Shown here piece after piece: positions 52,778 through 64,000 of a stretch of DNA of 64,000 nt (position 1 is the first letter of the stretch; every line of letters starts with the position of its first letter). The translations under genes were made by a program, and so were the position numbers. The notes beneath the pieces were generated by a model, which saw only the letters and a program-made list of their open reading frames with translations, searched no databases and was not told where the DNA came from. The DNA is from Symsagittifera roscoffensis (lineage: Eukaryota; Xenacoelomorpha; Acoela; Convolutidae), in the NCBI RefSeq assembly GCF_963678635.1, contig NC_087067.1, positions 55,550,456-55,614,455 on the forward strand, in the 5' to 3' direction.

Positions 52778-55434
52778 TTATGGGCTTATACAACTCAAGT
52801 AATCTGCGTACACGTCAATGTGCATTATTGTCTGGTCGCTCGGTTCGCTCAAGTTTCTGGTTACCTCGTGGCCGCCCACTGTGATTATCGACATTATTCT
52901 AGCCCCGATTTTCGATATGCCGAATGGCTTTCCCGTCACCATTTTTACAGTGTTACAATTCCCGGTCTTTGTTGAGCCCGGTACAGCCTCTGGTGTTGGG
53001 TTCGATCCGGTTAATGCTTCGTTAAAAGTCTGTCTTTCGATCTCCAGCTTTAGTCGTTGCTCTATTTCTTTTGCAGTCAGATCCTGTTTCACTTTGGCAA
53101 TTGCTTCCGTCGCCGCTTTCTCATAATTTATCTCTAGAGAGTTCCCGGCCGCGGATTCTATCGCACCATTAACATGTGTTACAGCTTTCACTGTCTTCGT
53201 CGGCAATTCCGTGCTTGGTGCTCCTAAGTTCCTCGATTCAAACTCGTTTTGCCTGTTCCGCTGATTCTGCACCGCCGCTAATGCCAACTTATGTTTGGGG
53301 TGACTCTGGTCCTTGACCGCTTCCCAGAGCAAGGGACAATCCATTCTGAAGTGCCCCTCCTGGTTACAGAAGCAGCATCTAGCGCCTATCTTGATGATTA
53401 AGCCATTATAGTACTCGTGTTCCTCCATCTGGCTCATGTCCTCCTCATCCGGTGCGTATCCTAGGCTCTTCATGCCTTGTTTGTATGTTGTGCAGTCAGC
53501 CACGTGGTGATCTGCCGACCCGCAGTTCGCGCATGATCTGCGCTTGTCCATATCATCTCTAGGTTTGTACCATGATGACCTCTGGGGTTGGCCTCCCCCT
53601 TGCGTGTTCCTGTTTTCTGTATATGAGTATTTCTTGGTATGTATTCCCTTGATATGAGTATGTATTCCCTTGATTTCTGTCTCATTTCTTCTGGGGTTGG
53701 TGCGCTGTCTTTCGACAATGTGTAGTATGTTGCTAACATTGTCCTTAAGTCATCACTTTTTACCCCATCAATGAACTTCGAGGCAATGCTAAAGTTTCTT
53801 CTGTTTGTCGACTCCTCTGGGTCACTCCTTCTTCTCAAGCTCTCGAGATCATCTAGGAACCGATCTATTGACTCGTCGTCCCTCTGCCTTCTCTTTTCAA
53901 ATCGCATCATCGCTTGGTGACCCTTCATGCCTGACCCGAATCGATTCAGCAATATCTCGAAGATCTTGTCCGCGGTGTCGCGTTCTTCTTATTTCTTTGC
54001 GACCACGCATTTTAATGCCGTGCCTTCTAAGTTGCTGAGTATGGCTGTGCATGCTTGTCTTTCATCATTTAAGTTATCTTGCTCTAGGTGTAATCTCATC
54101 ACTTCCACCCAAGTGTCGATGCATCCATCAGAGTCGTCTTTGAATTCCTTTGGCTTCTTGAAAGTTTTTCTTGATTTTCCGTCCCTCCTATCGTTCGAGT
54201 CAGTGTTCCTCGTGGCGAAGGCCTCTAGAGTCCTGTTCATCATCTCCCAAGTGCTTGCCCATGTCATAGCATCCGGACCTGCGTTGCTGTTAGCTGTTGA
54301 GTCCCCCGGACCAGTCGTTGTACTTGACGTTCCATTCTTCATGATTGTTTTAGCAGCTGTTGGTGCTATTCTCACCGTATCCCGGGTTAAGGGCAACGGT
54401 GTCGATTGCCGTTTGTTCCTTTGTGGTTCCACAAAGTCAACTCTGGTGCCTTGCGTGCGATCCGCTGCCGGTCTTTCTTGTGAGGTAGAATTTCTCAAGA
54501 TTGCATCCAATTTCGCCTGTATTGAACACGAACTTTCGGCCTGATTTTTGCTCATTGTGTCCATCCTCTTTTCCAGGCTACCTAATTGGCTGTTGACATC
54601 ATCATATCGGTTTTTCAACTGTTGCATATCTTTTTTGATGTTCTTATCTCGTTCTTCATTGGTGGCTTCTACCTTATCTGACATCTCCTTGAGTCTCTCA
54701 TCTGTTGCCTTAGCCAGGTTAAAATAACTATCCAGATACTCGTGTTTGTTGTATCTTAATTCTTTTCTTATCGCTTCTCTGTCCTCTTCGCTGTGCTTCA
54801 GTTTTTTGTCGATCTGATTCAGTTTCGCCATCAAGTCACCTAGCTCAATAGTAGCCTCTTCATGGTCAGCCGTCGGTCTGTCTTCGGCCGTAGCTTCTGC
54901 TTTATTTTGTTCCTCTCTTGGATTGGCTTCTGTCGTCTTCGTGCTCACTGTCCCAAATGTTCGTGCTCTTTCAGCTTTTGGTTCTTCAGTCATGTTTTCT
55001 TTCGTTTTTATTCCGACCATCATCGCCAACCTTTCTGTAAAAGATGTCTTTTTTACTTGAGAGTCTTCTTTCACCGTTTCTTCGGTGTTGCCTATTGCAT
55101 CTTCCACATTGTCTATTGGTGAGAACTCTATGGGTTTCGGGTTTGGTTCTTCTGCATTGGGCATTGGAGTTGACTCCGTCGTCTTTTTCTCCACTTCATC
55201 TACGCTCTGGTCTGGTGTCTCTAGGTCGATTTCGATTGTGGGCTCCACCTGTTTTTCCCTCGCATCTTCTCGCGTCTTGCTCTCGGTGCCACTCCTCGTG
55301 CTGACCATGCTAACTGAAAAGTTATTTTTTGTTTTGCCTGGGCCCCTTGATGTCGTTCCGCGCAGCGACGAGTTATATTTCGTGTTTGATCCACTTGACC
55401 TTTTTTCGAGCACCGGTACCCTACTCCGTCTCAT
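52778..55434 (-). pseudogene. gag: Gag of element C
   Basis: ATG at 55434. Residues 1-~330 are acidic/basic and disordered, with a Lys/Glu coiled-coil-like stretch (KEMSDKVEATNEERDKNIKK). Capsid begins near KSRKTFKKPKEFKDD; a UAA at 53991-53989 interrupts it in frame, and 53952-53470 continues (MMRFEKRRQRDDESIDRFLDDL). A ~20 bp tandem duplication near 53640-53675 shifts the frame; then 53551-52778 carries two CX2CX4HX4C knuckles, CANCGSADHHVADC and CCFCNQEGHFRMDC. Two knuckles fit RNA packaging. Confidence 0.85.
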
Positions 55435-55689
55435 TATTTCTATTTACAATTGCTCTTATTTACAATATTATTATATACACAATTCTATTCTAAGAATAAA
55501 AATTTTTTGTGGAAACAAATTCTTAAAAGGAAATATACAACGTGATAAAAACCTTGTTCCAGTTCTCTTTCTAAACTCTTCGAGAAACTTTCTTTATTTG
55601 TGGTCCCAACCGTACCGGGTTTCAATTAGTCTTGTTCTGTCTTAATTCTGTCTTAAAACACTTATTGTGATTTTACTTCAATTTTTATA

Positions 55690-56432
55690 CCGTCCCAAGA
55701 CTTCCAATTACCGTCTCTACTCTTCTTTGTACCGTCCCAGGCTTCGTTCTACTGTCCCAAGACTGTTCGGTACTGTCACAGTACTTTCCGTCAGTGTCCC
55801 AAGACCCTTGTCCTGAGAGTACTATCCGAAGACTACTGTCCCAAGGCTAGTGTCCCAAGACTAGTGTCCCAAGACTACTGTCCCAAGGCTAGTGTCCCAA
55901 GAGCCTTGTCCCGAGAGTACTATCCCAAGACTACTGTCCCAAGGCTAGTGTCCCAAGACCAGTGTCCCAAGACTACTGTCCCAAGACTACTGTCCCAAGG
56001 CTAGTGTCCCAAGACTACTGTCCCAAGGCTAGTGTCCCAAGGCTAGTGTCGCAAGACTACCGTCCCAAGGCTAGCGTCCCAAGACTACTGTCCCAAGACT
56101 ACTGTCCCAAGGCTAGTGTCCCAAGACTACTGTCCCAAGACCATTGTCCCAAGACCCTTGTCCCAAGACCCTTGTCCCAAGACCCTGTCCCAAGACCCTT
56201 GTCCCAAGACCACTTTCCCAAGACCACTATCCCAAGACCACTGTCCCAAGACCACTGTCCCAAGACCACTGTCCCAAGACCACTGTCCCAAGACCACTGT
56301 CCCAAGATCACTGTCCCAAGACTGTATCAAGACTGTTCTGGTCCAACACTGTCCCAGGACTGCACTGTCCCAAGACTGTCCCCAGACTGCTCTGTCCCAA
56401 GACTTCTTTGGCACTGTCCCAAGACTGTTGAC
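55690..56432. repeat. Minisatellite, 14 bp unit (CTGTCCCAAGACTA)
   Basis: About 50 imperfect copies with variants CCAAGGCTA, CCAAGACCC and CCAAGACCA; the most regular part is 55,840-56,310. It lies in the leader of element C. Confidence 0.95.
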
Positions 56433-57292
56433 AAGTGTCTGAGCGGTGGGACCTCTTTCTTCTTCGTTATGTGGACTTCTTGATTCACTGTACCTTGTAC
56501 CACCACTCAAGCTCTAGTAAAATTTTCCCAAAAGCCCTCTCTTAAAAGCCAAATGCTAACCCCCTTTTTTCTTATTTCTTTTTAATTACCTCCCTTTCAA
56601 TGTTCCAAGCAACTTGAGACCAAAACCTGTACGCAGGTATCTTGTGATCACCTGTTCGTGTAAAAACTAAACACAAATCCTCACCAAAATGCAACAAAAA
56701 ATCCAAGCTAGAAAAGGTAATAAAAACAAAAAGATGAGCCCACTTAAAAATCAAAGGTGACTAAGGTTGTCGAATAAAAATGTCTGGTACCTAATTGCCA
56801 CGCGTTTTCCTCCCCCCAACTAATAATCTTATTCGGTATCACCAGAATTGTCTACGTCCGCTCCCCCCTACCAATCCGACCAGGGTACTTTCCCTAACTC
56901 GAGTTCAAATTTCGATATCCACCTATTATTACCAACGCGTGTTAATGACTAATGTAACTAAATCAACGATGTCGACTAATTAGTTACTCTAATTTCCCCC
57001 CTTTTTACAATTTACTACCGCCAACCTGTAACTTAACCAGCCCCCCTTCTAACCTCCCCCCTTTCTAGCCCCCCTTCTTAAGCCTAAAAATTGCCTTAAG
57101 CGCCGGGTGCTAAACCTCTCAAGAGAAAACCGTAGACCTGTTTCCAGGCCTGCTTAAGTAAAAACGTTCCTCAAAACCGGGGGATTTCGCTTATCCAATT
57201 TTACTCTTATCTCCTATAATGTAATGTGGATTTTAACGATACCCGTTCTGCCCAACTTGCGAACTCGAGAACTGCCAAATCCTTCTTGGCTG

Positions 57293-57495
57293 CTTTCCCA
57301 CTCGACTGGTCACCTGTTCCAGTCCAGTCTCCTATTGGTTCAGCTCAAGTGTTCCTGAACCACTTTCCCACTCGGCCGGTCACCTCTTCCAGTCGAGTCT
57401 CCTATTGGTTCAGCTCAAGTGCTCCTGAACCACTTTCCCACTCGGCTGGTCACCTCTTCCAGTCAAGTCTCCTTGTTGTCCAGCTAAGTTCCAAG
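57293..57495. repeat. 70 bp direct repeat, three units
   Basis: CTTTCCCACTCG...GGTCACCT.TTCCAGTC.AGTCTCC starts at 57293, 57363 and 57433; the third unit diverges at its end. Confidence 0.9.
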
Positions 57496-57953
57496 CTATC
57501 TGAAAACCCTTGACAACGCCCCACACTCGGGCTCTTTATTAAGGTTACTGGGTTAAATTACTAGGTTGATCGAAACGATCGAACTTGTAAAACAGTATGG
57601 GTGTACTATTTAATTAATATAAAGGTTTGATCCAACTAATCTGGTGTCAAAGTCACTGTCTTTTTACCGTTTTATGGTTTTTGTTCCTGTTTCTATTCTT
57701 TTTGTGGTTTTTGTTTTGCTTTTTGTCTTTTTGCTCGTGTTTTTGTCCCCCCAGTTGCCACCCTTTACTCGGTTAGCTAAGCCTCGTTCGGAGAGCGTAC
57801 CAGGAAGTTTTCTCGAGTTTTCTTAAAAAGCTATCACGGTACAACCGGAAGGTTTGCACGTTCCTGTCGAACCGTACCGCCGGTACTCTAGAATGGGCAT
57901 TCAGCCCGAAGCTGTCTCAAGTGGGTTCGACTCCGTAGTCTTGATGTCGTAAA

Positions 57954-57968
57954 CACCCAGGAGCGCCA
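57954..57968 (-). promoter_or_regulatory. Likely primer-binding site of element C
   Basis: Coding strand TGGCGCTCCTGGGTG, 11 nt after the LTR end. It begins TGG as required to pair with a tRNA CCA end. The spacer is longer than usual, so the call is moderate. Confidence 0.55.
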
Positions 57969-57979
57969 TAAAAACACTA

Positions 57980-59597
57980 TGTAACATTCGTCTACTGCAG
58001 TCACACATGAGGCTTAAGAAAAATAGGCCCTATAACCATTGGCTCAAGAGTCAGGGACACTATCTCTTGTGTTTTTCTACCTCAAATCAGTCGGAGCCAA
58101 TTCGGTTCGTTTGTGACATGAGACTACGACCCGTTACAGCTTAAAGGCTACTACTAAAATATCCCCCACTCTAGAATTAAGAACGTCCCCATACTTAGGT
58201 CTCTAGATACCCAAAATACATGAACGCCGTTAAAAACCGGGTCGGAACAATCCGTTAAGTTACTTTTTATTAGACAGTGGAACTTTGATCCATTTCAGAT
58301 GGATCAACCTAAAACTCGCCTTACCTCAACATAACAATTATAAAACACACTCTAGAAATTTAAATTGGTACTCACATTGTAGCACGCTCAAGAATTGGGA
58401 GTAATTAAGTCGGTAAAGAACTCAGGAATTAAATAGTGTAACTAAATGAGTTTAATGTTTGCCAGTTTCAACAACAAGAAGAAGTTTGTACTCTAGAATG
58501 CAGTTTTATGTGGACCATTGGGACACTCAAGCTGTCCACCTTTCCACCGAAGGTTCACTCTGGTCCAGTTCGAATAGTTGACCAGTTGGATAATTGCCCA
58601 GTTCTCAGGAACACTCTGTCTTCTATTTCAAATAGGACAGCTCTACTCTATTGTCTCGGATTATTATTATTGTCTCGGAAATTGCGAATGGCAATTTCCT
58701 ACTGATTTATCTTGCAACTTTCCCGCGATTGTCACTCGATTGTTCTCACTTCTCTTTTTTGACTTTCAGTTATCGCGAGAAAATCGTGCATGACAGGCTC
58801 CATTCGAATTTTTGAAAAATTAAATTTCACTCCAAAATCAAGTGCTTTTTGCTTCTCTCAAGGTCAAACTTCCAAATATGACCGACTGGCACATAGTTCA
58901 GTTCAAATAATAATCCAATCGAGTGAAGACAATCCAGTTCTCGGGAATACGCTTGTCTCTGTTTCAGATGGGACAGCTCTACTCTCGTTCTATTGTGACA
59001 GAAATTGCGAATAGCAATTTCCCACTGTTTTATCTAGCAACTTTCCCGCGATTGTTACTCGATTGTTCTGACTTCTTTTTTTCGGTTTTTAGTTACCGCG
59101 AGAAAATTGTGCATGACAGGCTCCATTCGAATTTTTGAAAAATTAAATTTCACTCCAAAACTAAGTGCTCTTGCTTTTCTCAAGGTCAAACTTCCAAATA
59201 TGACCGACTGGCACATACTCCCCGGACTCAAGATCGATGTCCTCATCGCGTGCTGTCGTCTGCCAGTGAGTCCCAGAAAACCGAGTGTTGCTCAAGGTAC
59301 AGTGCCAGTGGTCATTTACAGAAGTTTGCAGCAGACTTAAGCTTATCTACACCCCAAAATTCACAGCCATGTAAAATTTTCACACTATCGCTAAACAGCA
59401 ATCAAAATCTGCACACACCTGCACTCTTGAATTCTCGCTTTTCAAGCCAATTATTTAAAGTTTCTTTTGTCCCATTCAATCAGGAAATTGTCATGCAGCA
59501 TTTTGATTTATACAGTAAATATAGTATATTAATAACAATATCTGATTCGTTAAAATTTCTTTTTCGTGAACCCAGGTTTCACCCGGATCCACACTCA
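57980..59597 (-). repeat. Shared LTR: 5' LTR of element C and 3' LTR of the second copy (1618 bp)
   Basis: Same ends as 41480-42766. It is longer because ~336 bp is tandemly duplicated (matching points near 58601 and 58937; 58800 and 59135). Outside that it differs from the other LTR by only a handful of bases. Confidence 0.8.
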
Positions 59598-59643
59598 AGC
59601 CCCCCTTCCCTCTCAAGACTCAAGATCCATTCGAACCATCCGC

Positions 59644-62600
59644 TCATCTTGCACTCTTCGCCTCGGAGGTGCCGCATCCTGAAGTACTAGATACGGCAAA
59701 CTGTCTCAACAGTTCTTCTTCATCATCGGAGCTAATCACGATCTCCTCCCAAGCCTTCAGCTGTTCATAGGATCGCATCCATTCTCTTTGCTCCTGCAAC
59801 CTCTTTGCCTGGTTGGGTAGTGCCCTCACTCTAGATTCTCGGTTCAAACAAAAGGAGTTGTGCAGGCTCAAGCTCACGTTCTTCGCCAAGTCTTCCTCTA
59901 GTATTGATTCCCTCGCTTTGGTATTGTCTCTAGACATTTTACCCACTCTCTTCCATCCTGTAGTGATCGCATTTCGATGGGTTAACAGGGGTCTCTTGAA
60001 AGCTTCCGGCCCAATCTCGGCCTGGAACTTTCGATACTCCTTTTGATGCTTTCTCATGTGATCTTTCGTTGTCATGTGTAACCAAGACGTCAGTGTCGCT
60101 CGAAACCATGGAAAGTACCTCAAGCGGCTCCATACGTGTCTGACCTCCATTGGTATGGCGAATACTTTGCACGCAGTCTCAAACAAATCGAGTCTCCTGC
60201 TGTAGTCTATCGCATATATTGACTCAGCCATTGGCGTCGTCGCTTCCCGATACTTCGTTATATTCTCTTCTATCCATCTCAGATCCAGCATCGTACTCAC
60301 TACTAAGAGCGTCACCTTCTGCCGGTGATCCGGTAATCCGATCGACCGAATTTCTTCCATATCCCACACCAGGCAAAGGTTCTTGTGATCTGGATACCAC
60401 ACCGTTTGTGCCAAACAGTGGCATGGGCGTTCTCCATGGGTGATCTCAATGCTCCTGAGGTTACGCTCCCCCGAGGCTTCCAAAAGAGGCTCAAGCTCCA
60501 TCATTTTCTCATGCATGGTGTCATTCTCTTCCATGTTTGGAGCACCCCCCACAGTTTTTCCGATCACGTTTTGTCTCTCGTGATCGCTCGTGTTCTCACT
60601 TTCCAACTTCAAAAGTTCTTCTCCCCAGATTTCACTCAAGTCATCTCTCAACTCTTTCCGCACTGTCCCTCTGATTTTCCTCAACAGCTTATGCGAGTGA
60701 TGCGATACCCGAGCCAACCTCACGCACTTGGGCATCGAGAAGGCCTTGTCCACCAGTACTCTCTGGCTGGATGCTTCCACCATCGCCATGTGCAGTGGGT
60801 AGTGGCTTCCGCACAAATTGGCAATCATTGACCCTATCAGGGATTTTGCGTTCAATGGCAGGCCATAAGCTTCGCTCATGGGAAACCCCAGTTCCGCCTC
60901 GAGACCAACCTTCCAGCTCCGGATGTGTTTTTGAGTCACCTGCAACACCCCAGGCCATGATTCTACGCTCAACGCCGTCACTAAATGGTGTTCAGACTCT
61001 AGCCTCTCTAGTGACTGCAGACTACACATTCTCGAGAAGAATCCAAGAGCTGTCGCTATATTCACCGTAGTTCTCGCGTAACACTCCGCAACTATTTGCA
61101 CTTCACTTTTCTCCCTTTCCGTGATGTCTTCAAACCAAGTGACCAGGTCTTCTTTTTGAAAGGACAGTATCCTGACACATGACCGTCCATCGCAGGTGTG
61201 CTCTCCGTTCCCACACGTCGAATCCAGACAGCTACCCGGCTCCATCTTCTTTGCTGACCCGAGCTTGTTCGTCTTTTCGCCTGACTCCTGCATCTGAGGT
61301 CAGATTAGTTTGTGCAACACACTCAACTTTGCCAAATCTTCATCCTCCGTTGGTGCTAGCCTCACTCGCTCTGTGGTTTCCTCGATCAGACTCGCGTGGG
61401 GATGTGGGCACCAGGAGGGTCTTAGTAACTTCCATACCACTCCCAAGTTCGTGATTAACAAGCCATTTCCATCGTCCATGTTCACTTCAACTCTCTTGTT
61501 CGAGCACGGTATGCTCACCACCTCTGGTGTTTTCTGAAGAATCAGGCCCAGGCTCGGCCCCTCTTTCTCCACCGCGTCTATTTCCATTATTCTTTCTGTC
61601 CAAAACTCCAGTAGCTCCGCAACCTCGTGGTTCCTGTGAGCGCCTCCAGTTTCTGAGTCTAAGAAGGGGTTGTAGGCTATTTCCATCACTCCCGACACGT
61701 ACTGGTATTCCCCCTTCTCGCTGAGTCTCGAGTACTGCTCTGGCGAGGCCACGTTACGGTGAACATCATGTTCTTCTTCGAACTTCTTATTATGAAACCT
61801 CCGTACCTCGTCTAGCTTTCTGTGGTTCTCTAGGGATAGTCTGGAACCATCTTCCTTTTCTATTCCTGTACTCTGATACACGTTCAAGATGACCGTTGAG
61901 ACTCTTTTTTCCATGGTTTTACTTCCGCTTGCTCTCTGGTGGCATGCCAAGATGGTGCTATCAGACATCATTGACATTATCCATCTCAAGAAACATGTGC
62001 ATCCTTCCTCCTAGCCAGGCTCAAGCCTGAATTGTCCCTGGCCACGTGTTGCATCAGTGCTTGATGTCCTCATTGCTTCTTCAAAATGATCCTTCAACAA
62101 GTTCTGCCAGGACCTCTTCAGCTGATTAGCCATTTCTATCTTGTTAAACTCGGCCTTTTGCTGGGTGGCCCAATTGCGTCGCTTGCGAGCTACTCCACTG
62201 TCCAACTTCTTCAAGCAGTCCTCCATTTCCTTCAATGTCTCGAGGGCCACCCACCATGTCCGGGAGGTGTTCCTCGTCTTGTTCCTCTCCAGTGGATCAC
62301 TCGTCACTTGCTTGCCCGTGGCCTGGTGTGCCTTCGAGACCCATTCTTTGCCGACATCCACTTCCCATGTCTGTCCGCTCGTTGAACCTCTCTTCACGTT
62401 TATCTTCTGGGGCTTGAAGTCTTCCTCCGATGTCGAACTGGTGGAAGCCTCTATTTCCCTCTCTACTTCGAGTGGTCTCCTGAGCTCCGTGCTGCTCTTG
62501 TATGCCGCCGTCTTGCATCGAGCCAAAACCATGGGCGCCGTCTCTCTCAAGTTTCCTTCCGAAACAGCATCCACTGAAGGACTACCCAATCCCTCCAATC

Positions 62601-64000
62601 CTCTCTTCCTCTTGCGAGTCTTCACATCTCTGCTTGAGGGTGTTGTGGCTATCATCACTGATTCGACCTCTCTGTCTACCTCCAACCCTTCCAACTCTTG
62701 CCTCCCCCTGCTCGAGCCTTAAGGATATTAGTACTTTTAATCATATTACTAGTTCCAACCTTATCCCCTTTTATATCATCAACTACTTTATCTACAGTTT
62801 TTTGTTTCAGAGTAGAGCTGTCCTCACATTTTTCTTCTCTAGTCTTCGATCCTGAATTCCTCAGCTCTATCAGCTTGTTCAGCAGCTCTTATCTCGCCTT
62901 CTCATCCATGCCCGTTCCTATCAGAAGCGGTTCTCCAAATTTCACGACTGTGTCCCACAGTTCCTCCTTGAATTTGTCCAGCGTCTTCTCGCTGCCCACT
63001 TCTTGATTGAATTCCTTCAAGAACTCCTGCCAAGCATCGTCCTTCAGAGACCCCAGGAACATGTCCCTGTTCCCTTCGAAAGTGTTCTTTTCCCTTTCCT
63101 CCGAGCTCAAGAGTATCATCCCCATATTGGAGGTCTCGCTTGCCAATGGCAATTCCAGATTCTTCCGGGGGGACGGAGTCAGAGGTGGAGTGGCAGTATC
63201 TGCCCAATTCTCCTCGCTCAAGTCTTTCAACAGCTCTTGAGTGGTGAGTTCCTCCCCTGATGGTCCTGGTTCAGGCGTATTCCCCACTTCCATGTCCTCA
63301 CCGGCTTCACTGAGAGTTTCATCCATACTCTCTTCCTCTGACTCATTTCTCCTTCTCTCGAGAATTCTCTTGAACCGGTCCTCCACGGGTCCACTCCTCT
63401 TGTCTCCAGGTATATCCACTGACAGTGGTGATGGTGTCGCCGGGTCCAATCTCTTGTACTCCGTCAGGGCCACGTGCAGTTGACCTGCTGCATCTAGTTC
63501 TTTTCCCTCCTGTCTCATTTCCACCTGTTCTAAGCCATAGGGTGCCTTATACTTTCTTGTTGCAAATTTCATGTCGTCCACCAATGCAACGTGCCCCTCC
63601 ATCATGATCATCCTGCCATCATCCCATATTGGTAGCATGTTCTCAAGTCCGTCCTGCTCAAGAGCTCTCAAGACCTTTCGCACCTCATTTCCGGGGGGCT
63701 GCGAACCTCTCATCTTTTTCGCTTGTGTCGTCCACAAATTTATCTTCGCCTCGCTAGTGTGGAAGTAGACCGCCGCCGTGTAGCCGATGAACAGGGGGTC
63801 CCAGCCATCAGTGAAGTATTTCTGCATTTCCTCCGTTGTCATCCTCGCCATTATGGAAGGATCTACCAAGGGACTGTTCATTCCCAAGGTCATCCTCCTG
63901 ACTATCGGGAACTCAGGCATGGCGGCTGGCAGGACTTCTTTCTCCATTATAGCCTCCAGCTCCCTCTTGACCAGTGCAAAGCATTCCTTCCAAGCAGGAA
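59644..64000 (-). pseudogene. ORF3 of the second element C copy, runs off the window
   Basis: Frames 63947-62889, 62694-62011, 61989-61300 and 61293-59644. The frame is open past the Met at 63947 to the window edge (it reads WKECFALVKRELEAI just upstream), so the true start is outside. This copy includes the N-terminal part missing from the first: MTLGMNSPLVDPS, AAVYFHTSEAKINLWTT and a Pro/Glu/Ser-rich linker. Damage relative to the first copy: a UAA near 62890, a G-run one-base loss near 62700, a ~255 bp deletion near 62065, a one-base loss near 62000, and a Ser-to-stop change at 61302-61300. Confidence 0.75.

Larger units (their letters stand above)
55435..57979 (-). other. Leader of element C between LTR and gag
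   Basis: Unusually long (2.5 kb) untranslated region. It holds the 14 bp minisatellite, a 70 bp triplicate repeat and the primer-binding site. Open frames inside the minisatellite occur on both strands simply because the unit lacks stops. Confidence 0.7.
41480..59597 (-). mobile_element. Element C: giant Ty3/gypsy retrotransposon (~18 kb)
   Basis: LTR 41480-42766, polypurine tract, ORF3, integrase with macro domain, RT-RNase H, protease, Gag, a 2.5 kb leader with a minisatellite, primer-binding site, LTR 57980-59597. All coding is on the minus strand. Paired LTRs differ by few substitutions, so the copy is young, apart from a ~336 bp internal duplication in the right LTR. Some frames carry in-frame stops. 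Its right LTR also serves as the 3' LTR of the next copy. Confidence 0.9.

Noticed and set aside
55962-56483. Long plus-strand ORF of repeated SQDYCPK-type peptide
   Set aside because: It is the translation of the 14 bp minisatellite; equally long frames occur on the other strand and in other phases.
57905-57945. GGTTCGACTCC near 57924 looks like a tRNA B box
   Set aside because: No matching A box, anticodon arm or acceptor stem could be folded around it.

Overview
This window is eukaryotic and almost certainly from an invertebrate animal. It has spliced host genes with 0.4-1 kb introns (a ceramide kinase, a C2H2 zinc-finger protein, two PC4/SUB1 coactivator copies), intact and broken LTR retrotransposons, one non-LTR retrotransposon and short hAT-like MITEs. 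There is no bacterial-style operon and no rRNA, tRNA or CRISPR array that I can see. I cannot name the species. Nearly every gene, host or mobile, reads on the minus strand.

Layout. (1) 1 to about 15.1 kb: element A, an old or error-laden Ty3/gypsy retrotransposon, minus strand, with its 3' end beyond base 1. Reading from high to low coordinates it has Gag (N-terminal part, capsid, zinc knuckle and a duplicated Asn/Arg-rich block), protease, RT, RNase H and integrase. These are followed by small membrane ORFs, a Pro-rich ORF that overlaps the env start, and an env-like glycoprotein with a long Pro/Ser-rich tail. (2) 15.1-17.7 kb: AT-rich leader or LTR-like DNA with degenerate tandem repeats. 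(3) 17.7-21.6 kb: a tandemly duplicated PC4/SUB1 gene, one copy broken by a MITE, then a two-exon zinc-finger gene. (4) 21,819-28,913: element B, a complete 7.1 kb Ty3/gypsy insertion with ~340 bp LTRs, a 5 bp target duplication TGCTT, PBS and PPT, and damaged reading frames. (5) 28.9-33.7 kb: AT-rich non-coding DNA with a ~160 bp tandem repeat and an inverted repeat. (6) 33,771-37,676: a ceramide kinase gene with a large disordered insert and tail and a MITE in its intron. (7) 37.8-42.8 kb: stacked LTR fragments, one split by an R2-type non-LTR element. (8) 41,480-59,597: element C, an ~18 kb Ty3/gypsy element with Gag, protease, RT-RNase H, integrase, a predicted macro domain after integrase, and a large extra 3' ORF (ORF3) of unknown function. 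(9) 59.6-64 kb: the 3' part of a second copy of element C, head to tail with the first and sharing one LTR.

The most interesting signals are the macro (ADP-ribose-type) domain fused behind the element C integrase, with altered binding loops; the unrecognised ORF3 present in both element C copies; and the extra ORFs between pol and env in element A. Many reading frames break at homopolymer runs, so some lesions may be assembly indels and not biological decay.
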